55,331 nt of DNA, taken from the NCBI GenBank assembly GCA_024225635.1, contig JAAEMK010000069.1, positions 1 through 55,331 on the forward strand, read 5' to 3'. Numbering within the stretch: position 1 is the stretch's first letter; each line of letters opens with the position of its first letter. Of this stretch, positions 16,945 to 25,988 are shown in pieces. The notes under the pieces are model-generated. The model did no database searches. It had not been told where the DNA came from and worked only from the letters and a program-made list of their open reading frames with translations. Both the position numbers and the translations under genes were made by a program. Source of the DNA: Desulfobacteraceae bacterium (GTDB lineage: Bacteria; Desulfobacterota; Desulfobacteria; Desulfobacterales; Desulfobacteraceae).

Positions 16945-18582
16945 ATGTCACTGTATGAGAAAAGGTTCTGGCTCAAGAGTTACGGCAAAGGGATCCCCCA
17001 TGATATCGAAATCCCCGACAGGCCCGTGAGAGACTTTTTCAAGGAAAACGTGGGGCGGTTCCCGGATAAACCCTACCTGATTCATAACGAAGAGACCCTC
17101 TCCTATGCCACGGTCAACGAGCTTGCCTGCCGGCTGGCCAACGGCCTTGGAAAACTGGGGGTGAAAAAGGGCGACAGGGTAGCCTTTCTCATGCCCAATA
17201 TCCCCCAGCATGTTATCGCCATCCAGGCAGGTTACAAGGCCGGCACCGTAAATGTGGGGCTCAACATCCTCTACACGGTGCCGGAGCTGAAACAGCAGAT
17301 CAACGACTCCGGCGCAACCACCCTCATTGTTTACACACGGATCGCCGAAAAGGCCTTTGAACTCCGGAAGGACCCCGACTGCCTGCTGGAAACCGTGATC
17401 GTGGTGACCCCCAGGGGAGAGGCCACCGTGGAGGAGACCGGCTCGGTGTTTGATTTTGAGACCCTCCTTGCCAACGCATCCGCCGGGGAACCAGAGGTTG
17501 ACATTGCTTCCGGGGACACGGCCATGCTTCAGTACACCGGAGGGACCACCGGGGTCTCCAAGGCGTGCTGCCTGACTAACCGCAACATAATGGTCATGTG
17601 CCGCCAGTACGGCACCTGGATCGCCGGTGCCTGTCCCCCGGAAGAGGTGAGAAACCTGTGCGTGGTTCCCCTGTTCCATGTGTACGGCTGGAACACCAGC
17701 GTGAACCTGACCCTGTTTGGCGGGGGCAGCATCATCCTGGTGACAAGGGCTGAGCCGGAACTTATCCTTTACAACATCAACCGTCACGAGCCCACCATCT
17801 GGTGCACCGTGCCCCGGCTTGTCAACATGCTGATCAACCATGAGGACACCCCTGATTCAAAGATCGACAGGATCAAGGCGTTCTTTTGCGGAGCGGCCGC
17901 CCTTCCCCTGGAGGAGATGCGGCGGCTCAAGGCGCTTTCCGGTTCCCCGGTGATGGAGGGGTATGGCACTGCGGAAACCACCAACCTCATCACCATGAAC
18001 CCTGTTGATAATATCAGGGAGGGAACCGTTGGCCTGCCCCTGCCGAACACCGTGGTGAAGATCGTTGACAGCGAGAGCGGCCGGTTCGTGATGCCCGTGG
18101 GTGAGCCGGGCGAGATCGTTGCCAAGGGGCCCCAGATCATGGAGCAGTACTGGAACACCCCCGGGGAAACCGAGCTTGCCTTTACCGACGACGGGTATCT
18201 CTATACCGGGGATATCGGGTGCATGGACGAGGAGGGGTTTGTCCATATCCTGGACCGTAAAATGGATGTGGTGATCAGGAGCGGATTCACCGTCTATCCC
18301 AGGGAGATCGACGAGGTGGTCTACCAGCTGGAAAACATCCAGGAGGCCTGCACCGTGGGCGTTCCCCACGAGACCAGCGGGGAGACGGTAAAGACCTATG
18401 TGGTGCTAAAGCCTGACACTTCCCTGACCGTGTACCAGGTAAGGGAGCATTGCCGTCGCCAGCTTGCCGCCTACAAGGTGCCGGAGATCGTCGAATTTGT
18501 GGATGAGATTCCCAAGACCGGTATTGGAAAATTCGACCGGAAGGTGCTGCGCACCGGCGGGCGCATCACACTGGATTGGTGA
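16945..18582 (+). CDS. AMP-forming acyl-CoA synthetase (long-chain/class I type)
   Basis: This 545-residue adenylate-forming enzyme is different from the ligase at 14462 despite the same length. The phosphate loop is LQYTGGTTGVSKACCLTN, A5 is EGYGTAETTN, A7 is YLYTGDIGCMDEEGF, and the catalytic lysine sits in TGIGKFDRKVLR. LFHVYGWNTSVNL is typical of long-chain fatty-acyl-CoA synthetases (FadD-like). In an organism that oxidises fatty or aromatic acids it would activate the acid for beta-oxidation. AAAGGAGAG precedes the ATG. Its promoter region carries the tandem ATGCATATGCAT operator. The 3' end overlaps the convergent TatD gene by 17 bases. The substrate is not determined. Confidence 0.9.
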   Translation: MSLYEKRFWLKSYGKGIPHDIEIPDRPVRDFFKENVGRFPDKPYLIHNEETLSYATVNELACRLANGLGKLGVKKGDRVAFLMPNIPQHVIAIQAGYKAGTVNVGLNILYTVPELKQQINDSGATTLIVYTRIAEKAFELRKDPDCLLETVIVVTPRGEATVEETGSVFDFETLLANASAGEPEVDIASGDTAMLQYTGGTTGVSKACCLTNRNIMVMCRQYGTWIAGACPPEEVRNLCVVPLFHVYGWNTSVNLTLFGGGSIILVTRAEPELILYNINRHEPTIWCTVPRLVNMLINHEDTPDSKIDRIKAFFCGAAALPLEEMRRLKALSGSPVMEGYGTAETTNLITMNPVDNIREGTVGLPLPNTVVKIVDSESGRFVMPVGEPGEIVAKGPQIMEQYWNTPGETELAFTDDGYLYTGDIGCMDEEGFVHILDRKMDVVIRSGFTVYPREIDEVVYQLENIQEACTVGVPHETSGETVKTYVVLKPDTSLTVYQVREHCRRQLAAYKVPEIVEFVDEIPKTGIGKFDRKVLRTGGRITLDW

Positions 18583-19354
18583 GCCGGTTGAACAGCCGGG
18601 TTCCGTTGTCAAAGGTCTGCTGAACCAGGATCTCCATGGGAACTTCGAGGAGGGTTGCCGCGGCTTCCGCTACCACCGGGAGGTTTGCCGGGGTGTTTAT
18701 CCCGTCTTCCACGGGCTCCGGCAGCCGCGGCAGAAGGTCCGGGCTGTCAGTCTCGATGAGGAGGCGGTCCCGGGAGACCGCTTTCAAGGCCTTGCCGACC
18801 TTCTTGTTGCCGGGGTTGGTGACAGTCCCTGAAAACGAGATATAAAGATTGTGGCGCTCAAACATGGGCACCATGTCAGCGGAGCCGGAAAAGGAGTGGA
18901 TCAGTCCCCCGCCGGCCAGGGGGCCCATATGCTTCAGGATTCGGATGAAGCTGTCCCAGGCCTTCCTGATGTGAATGGATACGGGAAGGCCCAGGGTGTG
19001 CGCCAGGGCAAGCTGGCTTTTGAACACGGCTTCCTGCAACTGCCGGTCCGGGGTGGCGCTGGTGAAGTCGAGGCCGATTTCGCCAACCCCGGAGGGAATG
19101 CGCTCTAAATAGCCTCCCAGGTTCTCCTCCCAGGCAGGGGATACGGTTTCCACATACCAGGGGTGGACGCCAAAGCAGGGGAGGACCGTGTCCGTCCTCC
19201 CGGCAATGGCCATGAGATCCGCCCAGTCCGGTTCCTGTGTTCCGCAGGAGACGAGAAACCCGCCCCCGGAGCTGTTCCAGGTTTGGAGCATCCGGGAAAG
19301 CCGCTGTGACAGCCGCTGGTCCTGGAGGTGGCAGTGGGCGTCAAACCGTTTCAT
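18566..19354 (-). CDS. TatD-family metal-dependent hydrolase
   Basis: This is a 262-residue amidohydrolase-fold protein. It shows the metal-binding FDAHCHL (HxH near residue 7), GVHPWYVE, GEIGLDFTS with the bridging glutamate, the histidine of LPVSIHIRKAW, and LLIETDSPDLLP with the last aspartate. Members are Mg2+-dependent deoxyribonucleases or tRNA/D-amino-acid deacylase-like hydrolases; the natural substrate here is unknown. It starts three bases after the gpsA stop and so forms an operon with it. Length is normal for the family (255-265). Confidence 0.88.
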   Translation of the reverse strand: MKRFDAHCHLQDQRLSQRLSRMLQTWNSSGGGFLVSCGTQEPDWADLMAIAGRTDTVLPCFGVHPWYVETVSPAWEENLGGYLERIPSGVGEIGLDFTSATPDRQLQEAVFKSQLALAHTLGLPVSIHIRKAWDSFIRILKHMGPLAGGGLIHSFSGSADMVPMFERHNLYISFSGTVTNPGNKKVGKALKAVSRDRLLIETDSPDLLPRLPEPVEDGINTPANLPVVAEAAATLLEVPMEILVQQTFDNGTRLFNRLTNPV

Positions 19355-19357
19355 CCG

Positions 19358-20392
19358 CTAAAAAAGCTCGCTTGTCTCGTGGCCCAGTGGCCGTGTCATG
19401 AGCCTTTTTACGGCTTCCTCCGGGGTGGACTCCTCATAGAGGGCCTTGTACACCTCGTTGATGATGGGCAGATCGATGCCGAGTTTCTTTGCAAGGTTAT
19501 ACACCGATTTGGTGTTTCTCACCCCTTCGGCCACGGAGCGCCTTTTGGCCTGGATCTCGGCAATGGTTTTTCCCTGGCCCAGTTCTTTACCCACGGTATA
19601 GTTACGGCTCAGGTCGCCGGTGCAGGTGAGGATAAGGTCCCCCACCCCCGAGAGCCCGGAAAAGGTGTGGGGATTGGCCCCCATTTTCATGCCAAGGCGC
19701 CTGATCTCGGCAAGTCCCCGGGTGATGACGGCCGCCCGGGTGTTAAGGCCCAGTTCCATGCCGTCCACAAAGCCCGCGGCAATGGCGATCACGTTTTTCA
19801 CGGCCCCCCCGAGTTCCAGCCCGATGGGATCGTCATTGACATAGACCCTGAAATAGTCCGTGGCAAAAATGTGCTGGACATGGGTTGCCACCTCGATGTT
19901 TTTCGATGCGATGCTGATGGCCGTGGGGACCTTGTCCGCGACTTCCTTGGCAAAGCTCGGGCCGGACAGGACCACGAGGTTGTCCGAATCCAGGGTGGGA
20001 AGGCTCTGCTCCAGGACCCCGAACATGGTGAGGTAGGTCCCGTCCTCGATTCCCTTGGATGCCGTGATCAGGATGGTTTCTTCCGAGATGTGCCCTGCCA
20101 TCTGTTCGGCCACGCTTCGCATGGTGTGGGAGGGGACGACGATGAGAATCATTTCGTTTCGCTTCACGACCGCTTCAAGATCGTTGGACGGAACGATACG
20201 GTCGGACAGGGTGACTCCGGGAAGAAACAGCTTGTTTTCCCGGTGTTCCAGGATGTCCTGCTTTACCTCGGTTTCATAGGCCCACAGGTCGATCATGTAC
20301 CCTTTTATTGCAAGGAGGTTCGCAAGGGCCGTGCCCCAGCTGCCTGCTCCAACGACTCCGATTCTTTCTGGCGCTTTTGTTCTTTTATCCAT
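19358..20392 (-). CDS. gpsA: NAD(P)H-dependent glycerol-3-phosphate dehydrogenase
   Basis: This 344-residue soluble enzyme reduces dihydroxyacetone phosphate to sn-glycerol 3-phosphate, the backbone of phospholipids. The N-terminal dinucleotide site is IGVVGAGSWGTALA (residues 11-24). Family motifs follow in order: SKGIEDGTYL, LSGPSFAKEVA, the catalytic lysine in LGGAVKNVIAIAAG, and LSGVGDLILTCTG. Length and start match the family. It is first in a two-gene operon with tatD. The leader between it and the DUF47 gene is about 250 bases and shared by divergent promoters. Confidence 0.96.
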   Translation of the reverse strand: MDKRTKAPERIGVVGAGSWGTALANLLAIKGYMIDLWAYETEVKQDILEHRENKLFLPGVTLSDRIVPSNDLEAVVKRNEMILIVVPSHTMRSVAEQMAGHISEETILITASKGIEDGTYLTMFGVLEQSLPTLDSDNLVVLSGPSFAKEVADKVPTAISIASKNIEVATHVQHIFATDYFRVYVNDDPIGLELGGAVKNVIAIAAGFVDGMELGLNTRAAVITRGLAEIRRLGMKMGANPHTFSGLSGVGDLILTCTGDLSRNYTVGKELGQGKTIAEIQAKRRSVAEGVRNTKSVYNLAKKLGIDLPIINEVYKALYEESTPEEAVKRLMTRPLGHETSELF

Positions 20393-20516
20393 TCTTTCTT
20401 CCTGGTATCTCTGTTTATATTAAAACGTGATTGAAGCCTATTTTTTATAAGCTGGCGCCGGTTTTGTCAATTGTTGCTTTTGAACACCGTTCTCCCGGCA
20501 CTCCCGGTTGCCCGGT

Positions 20517-20534
20517 CTGTCATCCCTTTATCAG
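20517..20534 (+). promoter_or_regulatory. Weak Pho-box-like sequence ahead of DUF47-pit
   Basis: CTGTCAT (20517-20523), four bases, then TTATCAG (20528-20534) resembles the two half-sites of a PhoB box. The first half is perfect and the second poor (4 of 7). It lies ~110 bases before the phosphate genes. Suggestive only. Confidence 0.2.
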
Positions 20535-20645
20535 GGTGGGGGGGTATATTTATCGGCGATAATATCATGCTTTGTTTGCGTTTACCTGTTTTTCATGGCA
20601 TAGTTACGAAAATCACCCGCCTTTTAAAAACAAGGAAAACCCAAA

Positions 20646-21272
20646 ATGTTCAAAAAGCTTTTACCAAAGGAGGATCGCTTTTTTTCTCTTTTCAGGGAGC
20701 ATGCGAACACGATTGCCGAGGGCATTGATCTGTTTGAGTCGCTTCTGACGAACTATTCGGAAAGGGAAGAGCTGACAATTCGTATTAAGGAGGCCGAACA
20801 CAGGGCCGATCAGATCGCCCATGAAATTTTTGGACTGTTGAACACCGTGTTTGTCACGCCTTTTGACCGGGAAGATATCCAGTCATTTGCCAATCACATG
20901 GACGATATAATCGATCTGGTGGAAAAGGCCGGAAACAGGATGAATATCTATGACATGCCGTCCCTCCCGGATCATGTCCGGGAAGTGACGGACATTCTGA
21001 AAAAAGCGTTTTCAGAACTTCTAACCGCCGTTGGCATGCTGTCCGATTTGAAACGGAAAGACGAGATTCTTAAAATATGCATCAATGTGAACAGTCTTGA
21101 AAACGAAGGAGACGTGGTCCTTCGCCGGGCATTGCGGGATCTTTTTGATAACCCCGTTGATCCGTTTTCCCTGATAAAGCAAAAGGAAATATATGAGTTG
21201 CTGGAATCCGCCATTGACCGGTGCGAAGATCTTGCCCATGTGATTGAAACCATATTGGTCAAATACGCGTGA
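20646..21272 (+). CDS. DUF47 PhoU-like accessory protein of the Pit transporter
   Basis: This is a 208-residue all-helical cytoplasmic protein of the DUF47/TIGR00153 family, related to PhoU. Family features are a FFSLFREHANTIAEGIDL N-terminus, EHRADQIAHEIFGLLN, a FDREDIQSFANHMDDIID metal-binding stretch, and the C-terminal YELLESAIDRCEDLAHVIE. These proteins pair with Pit-type phosphate transporters and are thought to regulate or gate them. The pit gene begins 12 bases downstream. A short segment of this gene has a degenerate paralogous copy near 25690. Confidence 0.92.
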   Translation: MFKKLLPKEDRFFSLFREHANTIAEGIDLFESLLTNYSEREELTIRIKEAEHRADQIAHEIFGLLNTVFVTPFDREDIQSFANHMDDIIDLVEKAGNRMNIYDMPSLPDHVREVTDILKKAFSELLTAVGMLSDLKRKDEILKICINVNSLENEGDVVLRRALRDLFDNPVDPFSLIKQKEIYELLESAIDRCEDLAHVIETILVKYA

Positions 21273-21284
21273 GGGAAAAAACAG

Positions 21285-22283
21285 ATGGAAATGATAATTT
21301 TTGCCGTGGGGATTATTTTTATCGCATTGGTGTTTGATTTTCTGAACGGGATGAACGATGCCGCCAACTCCATTGCCACAATTGTGTCCACCCGGGTGCT
21401 CTCCCCCCGCCTGGCCGTGGCCTGGGCCGCCTTTTTCAATATGGTCGCGGCTTTCGGGTTCGGGGTGGGGGTGGCCAAAACCATTGGCAAGGGCGTGGTA
21501 AGTTCCGATATGATATCCCTCTGGTTTGTCCTGGCCGTGCTGGCAGGAGCTGTGTCCTGGACCCATGTGTGTACGTTGATGGGGTTGCCCATCAGCGTCT
21601 CCCATGCCCTGGTCGGCGGAATCATCGGGGCCGGTATTGTAAAAGGCGGATTCCAGGTGCTGATCCTGTCGGGAATCGTTAAAATCGGCCTTTTTATAAT
21701 TCTTTCCCCCCTCGTGGGAATGACCCTGGGCATTTTTTTCTCCATTGCGACCGCATGGATCTTTCGAAAATGGGCGCCGGGAGCCGTGGATCGTTTTTTC
21801 CGTGTGGGCCAGCTCCTGTCGTCGGCCATGTTCAGCCTGGGCCACGGCGCCAACGATGCCCAGAAAACCATGGGGATCATTGTGATGGTGCTGGTTGCCG
21901 TGGGCTGGCAGCAGGATTTCTCCGTGCCGGTGTGGGTCATTTTCTCCTGTCATTTCGCCATTGCCATGGGAACCCTTTTAGGCGGCTGGCGGGTGGTCAG
22001 AACCATGGGCATGCGGGTGACAAAACTGATGCCGGTTGACGGGTGCTGCGCCGAGATGGCCGCGGCCGCATCCATTATCGGGAATTCTTTTGCCGGTATT
22101 CCGGTGTCAACGACCCATACCATTACCGGCGGTATCATCGGTGTCGGCTCCGCCCATCGTCTGACGGCGGTCCGGTGGGGCGTGGCCGGGAATATCGTTA
22201 TTGCATGGGTTTTGACCATTCCCGGTTCGGCCCTGGTTGCCGGAATCATGTATGCCCTGATGCGGTTCCTGGGGGCTGCGTGA
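21285..22283 (+). CDS. pit: PiT-family low-affinity inorganic phosphate transporter
   Basis: This 332-residue inner-membrane protein with about ten helices carries the two family repeats GMNDAANSIATIV (near residue 22) and GANDAQKTMGII (near 190). PiT proteins carry metal-phosphate or phosphate with H+ or Na+. The length is that of the short bacterial/archaeal PiT subfamily that lacks the large cytoplasmic loop. It is cotranscribed with the DUF47 gene and ends five bases before the convergent AGCS gene. The ends of a second, deleted copy of this gene are recognisable at 28798-28888. Confidence 0.94.
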   Translation: MEMIIFAVGIIFIALVFDFLNGMNDAANSIATIVSTRVLSPRLAVAWAAFFNMVAAFGFGVGVAKTIGKGVVSSDMISLWFVLAVLAGAVSWTHVCTLMGLPISVSHALVGGIIGAGIVKGGFQVLILSGIVKIGLFIILSPLVGMTLGIFFSIATAWIFRKWAPGAVDRFFRVGQLLSSAMFSLGHGANDAQKTMGIIVMVLVAVGWQQDFSVPVWVIFSCHFAIAMGTLLGGWRVVRTMGMRVTKLMPVDGCCAEMAAAASIIGNSFAGIPVSTTHTITGGIIGVGSAHRLTAVRWGVAGNIVIAWVLTIPGSALVAGIMYALMRFLGAA

Positions 22284-22287
22284 TTCC

Positions 22288-23637
22288 TTAAGGCGTTCTA
22301 TTCTTTTTCAGCTTGTCCAGGTACTTGTTGGTTTCCGATACGATTACCCCGCTCAGGCCGATGAGGCCGATAAGGTTGGGTATGATCATCATGCCGTTAA
22401 AGCAGTCGGATGCGTTCCAGAGAAGATCCAGTTTGGCCACGGCGCCCACCGGAACCAGGATGATCCAGAGAATCCTGTAAGGGAGAACCGCCTTGATTCC
22501 GAACAGGTACTCAAAACATTTTTCTCCGTAATATCCCCATCCCAGAATGGTGGAGTAGGCGAAAAAGATCAGGCCGAAGCTGACAATAAACCCGCCCCAT
22601 TTTCCGGGCATGCCGATGCTGAAGGCGTTTCCGGTCATGGTCACCACCTCGGCTCCGGAGTTCCACACGCCTGTGACGATAAGGACCAGGCCGGTCAGGG
22701 TGCAGACGCAGATGGTGTCTATAAAGGTGCCGGTCATGGAGACCAGGGCCTGTTCCACGGGTTCCTTGGTCTTGGCTGCGGCTGCGGCGATGGGGGCGGT
22801 ACCCAGGCCCGCTTCGTTGGAGAAGACGCCCCTGGAGATTCCTTTCCTGATGGCAAGCATCACGGCGGCCCCGGCAAATCCTCCGCTGGCGGCGGTTCCA
22901 TTGAAGGCACCGTCAAGGATCATGGCAAAGGCCTGGGGAACCTGGGAAGAAAAACGAAAGAGGATAATCAGGCATCCCAGGATATAGACAAAGGCCATGG
23001 AAGGGACGATATAAGAGGTGATTTTTCCGATTCGCTTGACACCCCCCAGGATCACGGCGGCGGTGGCGATTCCGCACACCATTCCAGACCATATGGGCTC
23101 TATTCCCAAGGCTTTCAGGTTTCCTGCAATGGCGTTGGCCTGGATCATGTTTCCCGTTCCAAGGGCCGCGATGCAGGCAAAAGCCGCAAAGGCAACCCCC
23201 AGCCATTTCTGTTTCAGGCCCAGTTCCAGATAGTACATGGGACCACCGTTCATTTCGCCGTGTTCATCCTGAACACGGTATTTAACCGCCAGGATTCCCT
23301 CTCCGTACTTGGTAGCCATGCCGAAGAACGCTGCCAGCCACATCCAGAAGAGTGCGCCGGGCCCGCCCCAGTAGATGGCCGTGGCCACACCGATGATGTT
23401 TCCGGTCCCGATGGTGGCGGCCAGCGCCGTCATCAGGGCCTGAAAATGGCTGATATCTCCAGGCTCATCGTCATGATTTCCGAACATCATGCCCAGGGCA
23501 TATAACAGTTTGCGGACCTGAAGTCCCCTTAATCGAACTGTTAGAATAATGCCGGTTCCCACGAGTAGTGCCAGTACCGGCACTCCCCAGACCATTCCAC
23601 TCAGGGTGGAAAAAAAGCTGTTCAGTTGCTCTATCAT
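22288..23637 (-). CDS. AGCS-family sodium:alanine/glycine symporter
   Basis: This is a 449-residue inner-membrane protein with about ten to eleven helices. It carries family motifs ATIGTGNIIGVATAIYWGGP, the signature GGPMYYLELGL, ALGTGNMIQANAIA and FSNEAGLGTAPIAAAAA. AGCS transporters (AlsT/DagA/GlyP) import alanine or glycine with Na+. Length and start fit the family. It appears monocistronic and faces the pit gene with only four bases between stop codons, with no terminator hairpin visible there. Confidence 0.94.
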   Translation of the reverse strand: MIEQLNSFFSTLSGMVWGVPVLALLVGTGIILTVRLRGLQVRKLLYALGMMFGNHDDEPGDISHFQALMTALAATIGTGNIIGVATAIYWGGPGALFWMWLAAFFGMATKYGEGILAVKYRVQDEHGEMNGGPMYYLELGLKQKWLGVAFAAFACIAALGTGNMIQANAIAGNLKALGIEPIWSGMVCGIATAAVILGGVKRIGKITSYIVPSMAFVYILGCLIILFRFSSQVPQAFAMILDGAFNGTAASGGFAGAAVMLAIRKGISRGVFSNEAGLGTAPIAAAAAKTKEPVEQALVSMTGTFIDTICVCTLTGLVLIVTGVWNSGAEVVTMTGNAFSIGMPGKWGGFIVSFGLIFFAYSTILGWGYYGEKCFEYLFGIKAVLPYRILWIILVPVGAVAKLDLLWNASDCFNGMMIIPNLIGLIGLSGVIVSETNKYLDKLKKNRTP

Positions 23638-23709
23638 GAATTCTCCGTCACTCTTGAGTCATCCTAGGCTGACCGAATTTGCCGATAGAGCATCCCGGGA
23701 AAAGAGGAT

Positions 23710-24684
23710 ATGAATATCTTCAAGGAATCAGCCAAATTTATCGGCTGGCTTACCGGTTCCATCGCCGGGATCGGCGGGCTCTTCTATGCTGCAGGCTATA
23801 TCCTGGTGACATCGAATCTGTACCTTCTCGGGTTTGATGACCTTATCGGGTACAGCCATGAATACTATCTGCATGAGGGGGCGGAATTTTATATGATTTG
23901 CCTGCTCCTGGCCGGTGAGACCCTGCTGTGTATTTCGGCGTTCCTGGCCGTTGTCGTTTCCCCTTTCGCCATCGTGCTTGCCGTGAAGCGCCGAACAGTC
24001 ATCCCCTGGCTCAAAAAAGGCAAATTATTGTTGACCGACTCCGATGAACAGTATTCTCGCTGGTTCAGGCTGGTTTTAATAACGGTAGCTGTTCTGGTGT
24101 TTTTTCATCTGCTGGACAATCTGGAATATTCATTCGCCCCGACGAGGATTGCCGGGATCGTCTACCTGGATGCGGGTGAAATAAAGAGGATTCTTGAGTG
24201 CGACGGGCCGGCCGGCAGCGAGGATTCGCTTAAGAAATGGCTTGTCAAAGCCGACAGGAAGAGGCTTGAGAACCACCTGGTGGGGCTGTTGCTGCTTGTC
24301 ATGGAGTCGGGCATTCTCCTTTACTATGTGTGGGGACAGACGGCCCAATGGGGGTCGCGCATTGTGGTGCGCGTGCCGGTGGCAACGATATTCATTACTT
24401 ATTTGTCCTTGCTGCCCATGGTTTATGGGGTACTGATCAAGGATCACGAAATCTTTTTCATGGAACCCATATTTATCGATCAAGGCATATCAATGTCCGG
24501 AGAATTTTACCTGCTGAATAAAAACGGGAGGGAATTCCTTTTGTGGGAAGCCGATGAAAAGAAGCTTCATTGGGTCTCTTCGTCTCAATTGTCCAGAGCC
24601 CGGATCGGATCCCGGGAGTCGCTGCTGAGGGTGATGAGTTTACAATACCTGGAGGAGGTCGAGCTTCATGTTGAAAAAGAATAA
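23710..24684 (+). CDS. Unknown membrane protein upstream of an OmpA/FecR lipoprotein
   Basis: This 324-residue protein has about five membrane segments (roughly residues 13-35, 60-95, 121-138, 189-208 and 220-240). The C-terminal ~80 residues are soluble with a strand-rich part (EFYLLNKNGREFLLWE). No family was recognised. AAAGAGGAT precedes the ATG. Its last 17 bases overlap the start of the lipoprotein gene, so the two are translated together and probably act together in the cell envelope. Confidence 0.6.
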   Translation: MNIFKESAKFIGWLTGSIAGIGGLFYAAGYILVTSNLYLLGFDDLIGYSHEYYLHEGAEFYMICLLLAGETLLCISAFLAVVVSPFAIVLAVKRRTVIPWLKKGKLLLTDSDEQYSRWFRLVLITVAVLVFFHLLDNLEYSFAPTRIAGIVYLDAGEIKRILECDGPAGSEDSLKKWLVKADRKRLENHLVGLLLLVMESGILLYYVWGQTAQWGSRIVVRVPVATIFITYLSLLPMVYGVLIKDHEIFFMEPIFIDQGISMSGEFYLLNKNGREFLLWEADEKKLHWVSSSQLSRARIGSRESLLRVMSLQYLEEVELHVEKE

Positions 24685-25600
24685 CAATATTGTGCTGGTA
24701 TGGTTGTTTTTCCTTCTGATCCTCTCTTCCATGGCAGGGTGTTCCGGGAGCAGGAATATGATCGGAACTCTCCATGTCATGGGGGACAATGCATTCCTGA
24801 ACGGAGAGGCTGCAACCAGCGGGATGAAGATATACTGCGGAGATCATCTGTATACAGAGGAGGACACCAGCGTGGTGGTCAATTTTGACAGGGGGGGATT
24901 TGTGCAGCTGGATGAAAATACCGACCCGGTCTTCGATTATATCAAAAACGGGATGTATATCATGATGAGGATCCTGACCGGCAGGGCTTATGCCGAATCG
25001 GACAAGTTGTGCCTGAATGCGCCCCAGCTGTCGTCGTGCAGTCATTCGAAGATTCAGATAGATATCGGTGTCGAAAAAACCGTGCTGACCCTCCTGGAGG
25101 GAAGGGCGGAAATAGAGGTGCCGGAGATTTATCGTATGGGCGCTGGACAGCAGGTGATTGTTTCCGATTCCCAGATCGCGGCGGTGAACCGGTTGTCTAC
25201 TTGTGAACTCGACACTCTTCTGGAATGGCGGTATCATTTTAATTCCACCCTGGAGACCCTGTCGTCGCTGAGGGTCTACTTCCCCGTCGACAGCGTCGAG
25301 ATCAACGAATCGGCAAAAGAGATCCTCGGGAAGGTTGTTCGAATGCTCAATGTCAACCCCTGGGTGAATATAAGGATCGAGGGCCATACGGACAACACCG
25401 GGCCGGGGGAAGTTTATAACTGCGATCTCTCATTGAAACGGGCCAGTGTCGTGATGGATTACCTCATCGGCCAAGGGATCGATGATCAAAGGTTGGAGAT
25501 TTCAGGCCGGTGCTCACGGTTTCCCGTCGAATGCAACGAGTCCGAAATGGGAAGAAAAAAGAATCGGAGAGTGGAGTTCATACCAATCCTGTGGAATTGA
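24668..25600 (+). CDS. Outer-membrane lipoprotein with FecR-like and OmpA peptidoglycan-binding domains
   Basis: This is a 310-residue precursor with a type II signal peptide. After the hydrophobic LVWLFFLLILSS comes a lipobox ending in AGC at Cys25. Residues ~35-175 resemble a FecR-type domain (YCGDHLYTEEDTSVVVNF, then GGFVQLDENT). The C-terminal ~110 residues form an OmpA-like fold with YFPVDSVEINESAKEIL, RIEGHTDNTGPG and SLKRASVVMDYLI, the meso-diaminopimelate-binding elements. The protein would sit in the outer membrane and hold peptidoglycan. GGAGGAGG lies ahead of the ATG inside the previous gene. A FecR-OmpA lipoprotein coupled to a polytopic membrane protein suggests an envelope sensing or anchoring device; function unknown. 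Confidence 0.78.
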   Translation: MLKKNNNIVLVWLFFLLILSSMAGCSGSRNMIGTLHVMGDNAFLNGEAATSGMKIYCGDHLYTEEDTSVVVNFDRGGFVQLDENTDPVFDYIKNGMYIMMRILTGRAYAESDKLCLNAPQLSSCSHSKIQIDIGVEKTVLTLLEGRAEIEVPEIYRMGAGQQVIVSDSQIAAVNRLSTCELDTLLEWRYHFNSTLETLSSLRVYFPVDSVEINESAKEILGKVVRMLNVNPWVNIRIEGHTDNTGPGEVYNCDLSLKRASVVMDYLIGQGIDDQRLEISGRCSRFPVECNESEMGRKKNRRVEFIPILWN

Positions 25601-25689
25601 ATATTTTCAATTCTTCAGACTTTGCCGGCAGGGTTATGCAGCCGAATACCCCGTCATCATCGCCCATGATCTCGTAGAACTCCTCGTCG

Positions 25690-25760
25690 GAGCGCTGGCG
25701 GGATCTTTTTGAGAACCCCGCCGATCCGTTTTACCTGATAAAACGAAAGGAAATTGATTT
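25690..25760 (+). pseudogene. DUF47 gene fragment (paralogue remnant)
   Basis: The frame reading RWRDLFENPADPFYLIKRKE matches the same region of the intact DUF47 gene (21130-21199: LRDLFDNPVDPFSLIKQKE). The two are also alike in DNA, especially from GGATCTTTTTGA to AAAGGAAAT. Flanks do not continue the homology, so only ~23 codons survive. Substitutions show it came from a diverged paralogue rather than a fresh copy. It abuts the response-regulator remnant on the other strand. Just upstream, about 25600-25690 on the minus strand, a frame with EEFYEIMGDDDGVFGCITL may be another gene tail, not identified. Confidence 0.65.
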
Positions 25761-25774
25761 CTTCGGGGTGATAG

Positions 25775-25960
25775 CTGAACTTGTCCGCGCTGATCTTGAA
25801 GCGCTTCATGATCTGCCGGAGGGCCTGGCGCTCGAGTTTGCACCGTTTGGCCGCTTTGGTAACGTTGCCGCCGGAAAGGGAGAGGATGCCCTGGATCAGG
25901 GCATCCTCCAGCTCCCGCACGTTCCCGGGCCAGCCCTGGCCTGCTACAAAGGCCGAAGGA
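25775..25960 (-). pseudogene. Second copy of a sigma-54 response-regulator C-terminus, internally deleted
   Basis: On the minus strand this reads WPGNVRELEDALIQGIL, directly joined to SLSGGNVTKAAKRCKLE and RQALRQIMKRFKISADKF. It matches the 3' part of the intact regulator at 28903-30297 almost base for base. The intact gene has about 165 bases between the two parts that are absent here. The missing block is bounded in the intact gene by the short repeat GGAGAG. The stop codon is also lost, and everything N-terminal to the WPGNVREL box is absent. It is a dead fragment of a duplicated regulator gene. Confidence 0.8.
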
Positions 25961-25988
25961 CCGGCTGACACGGGTGTTCATGTATTAG

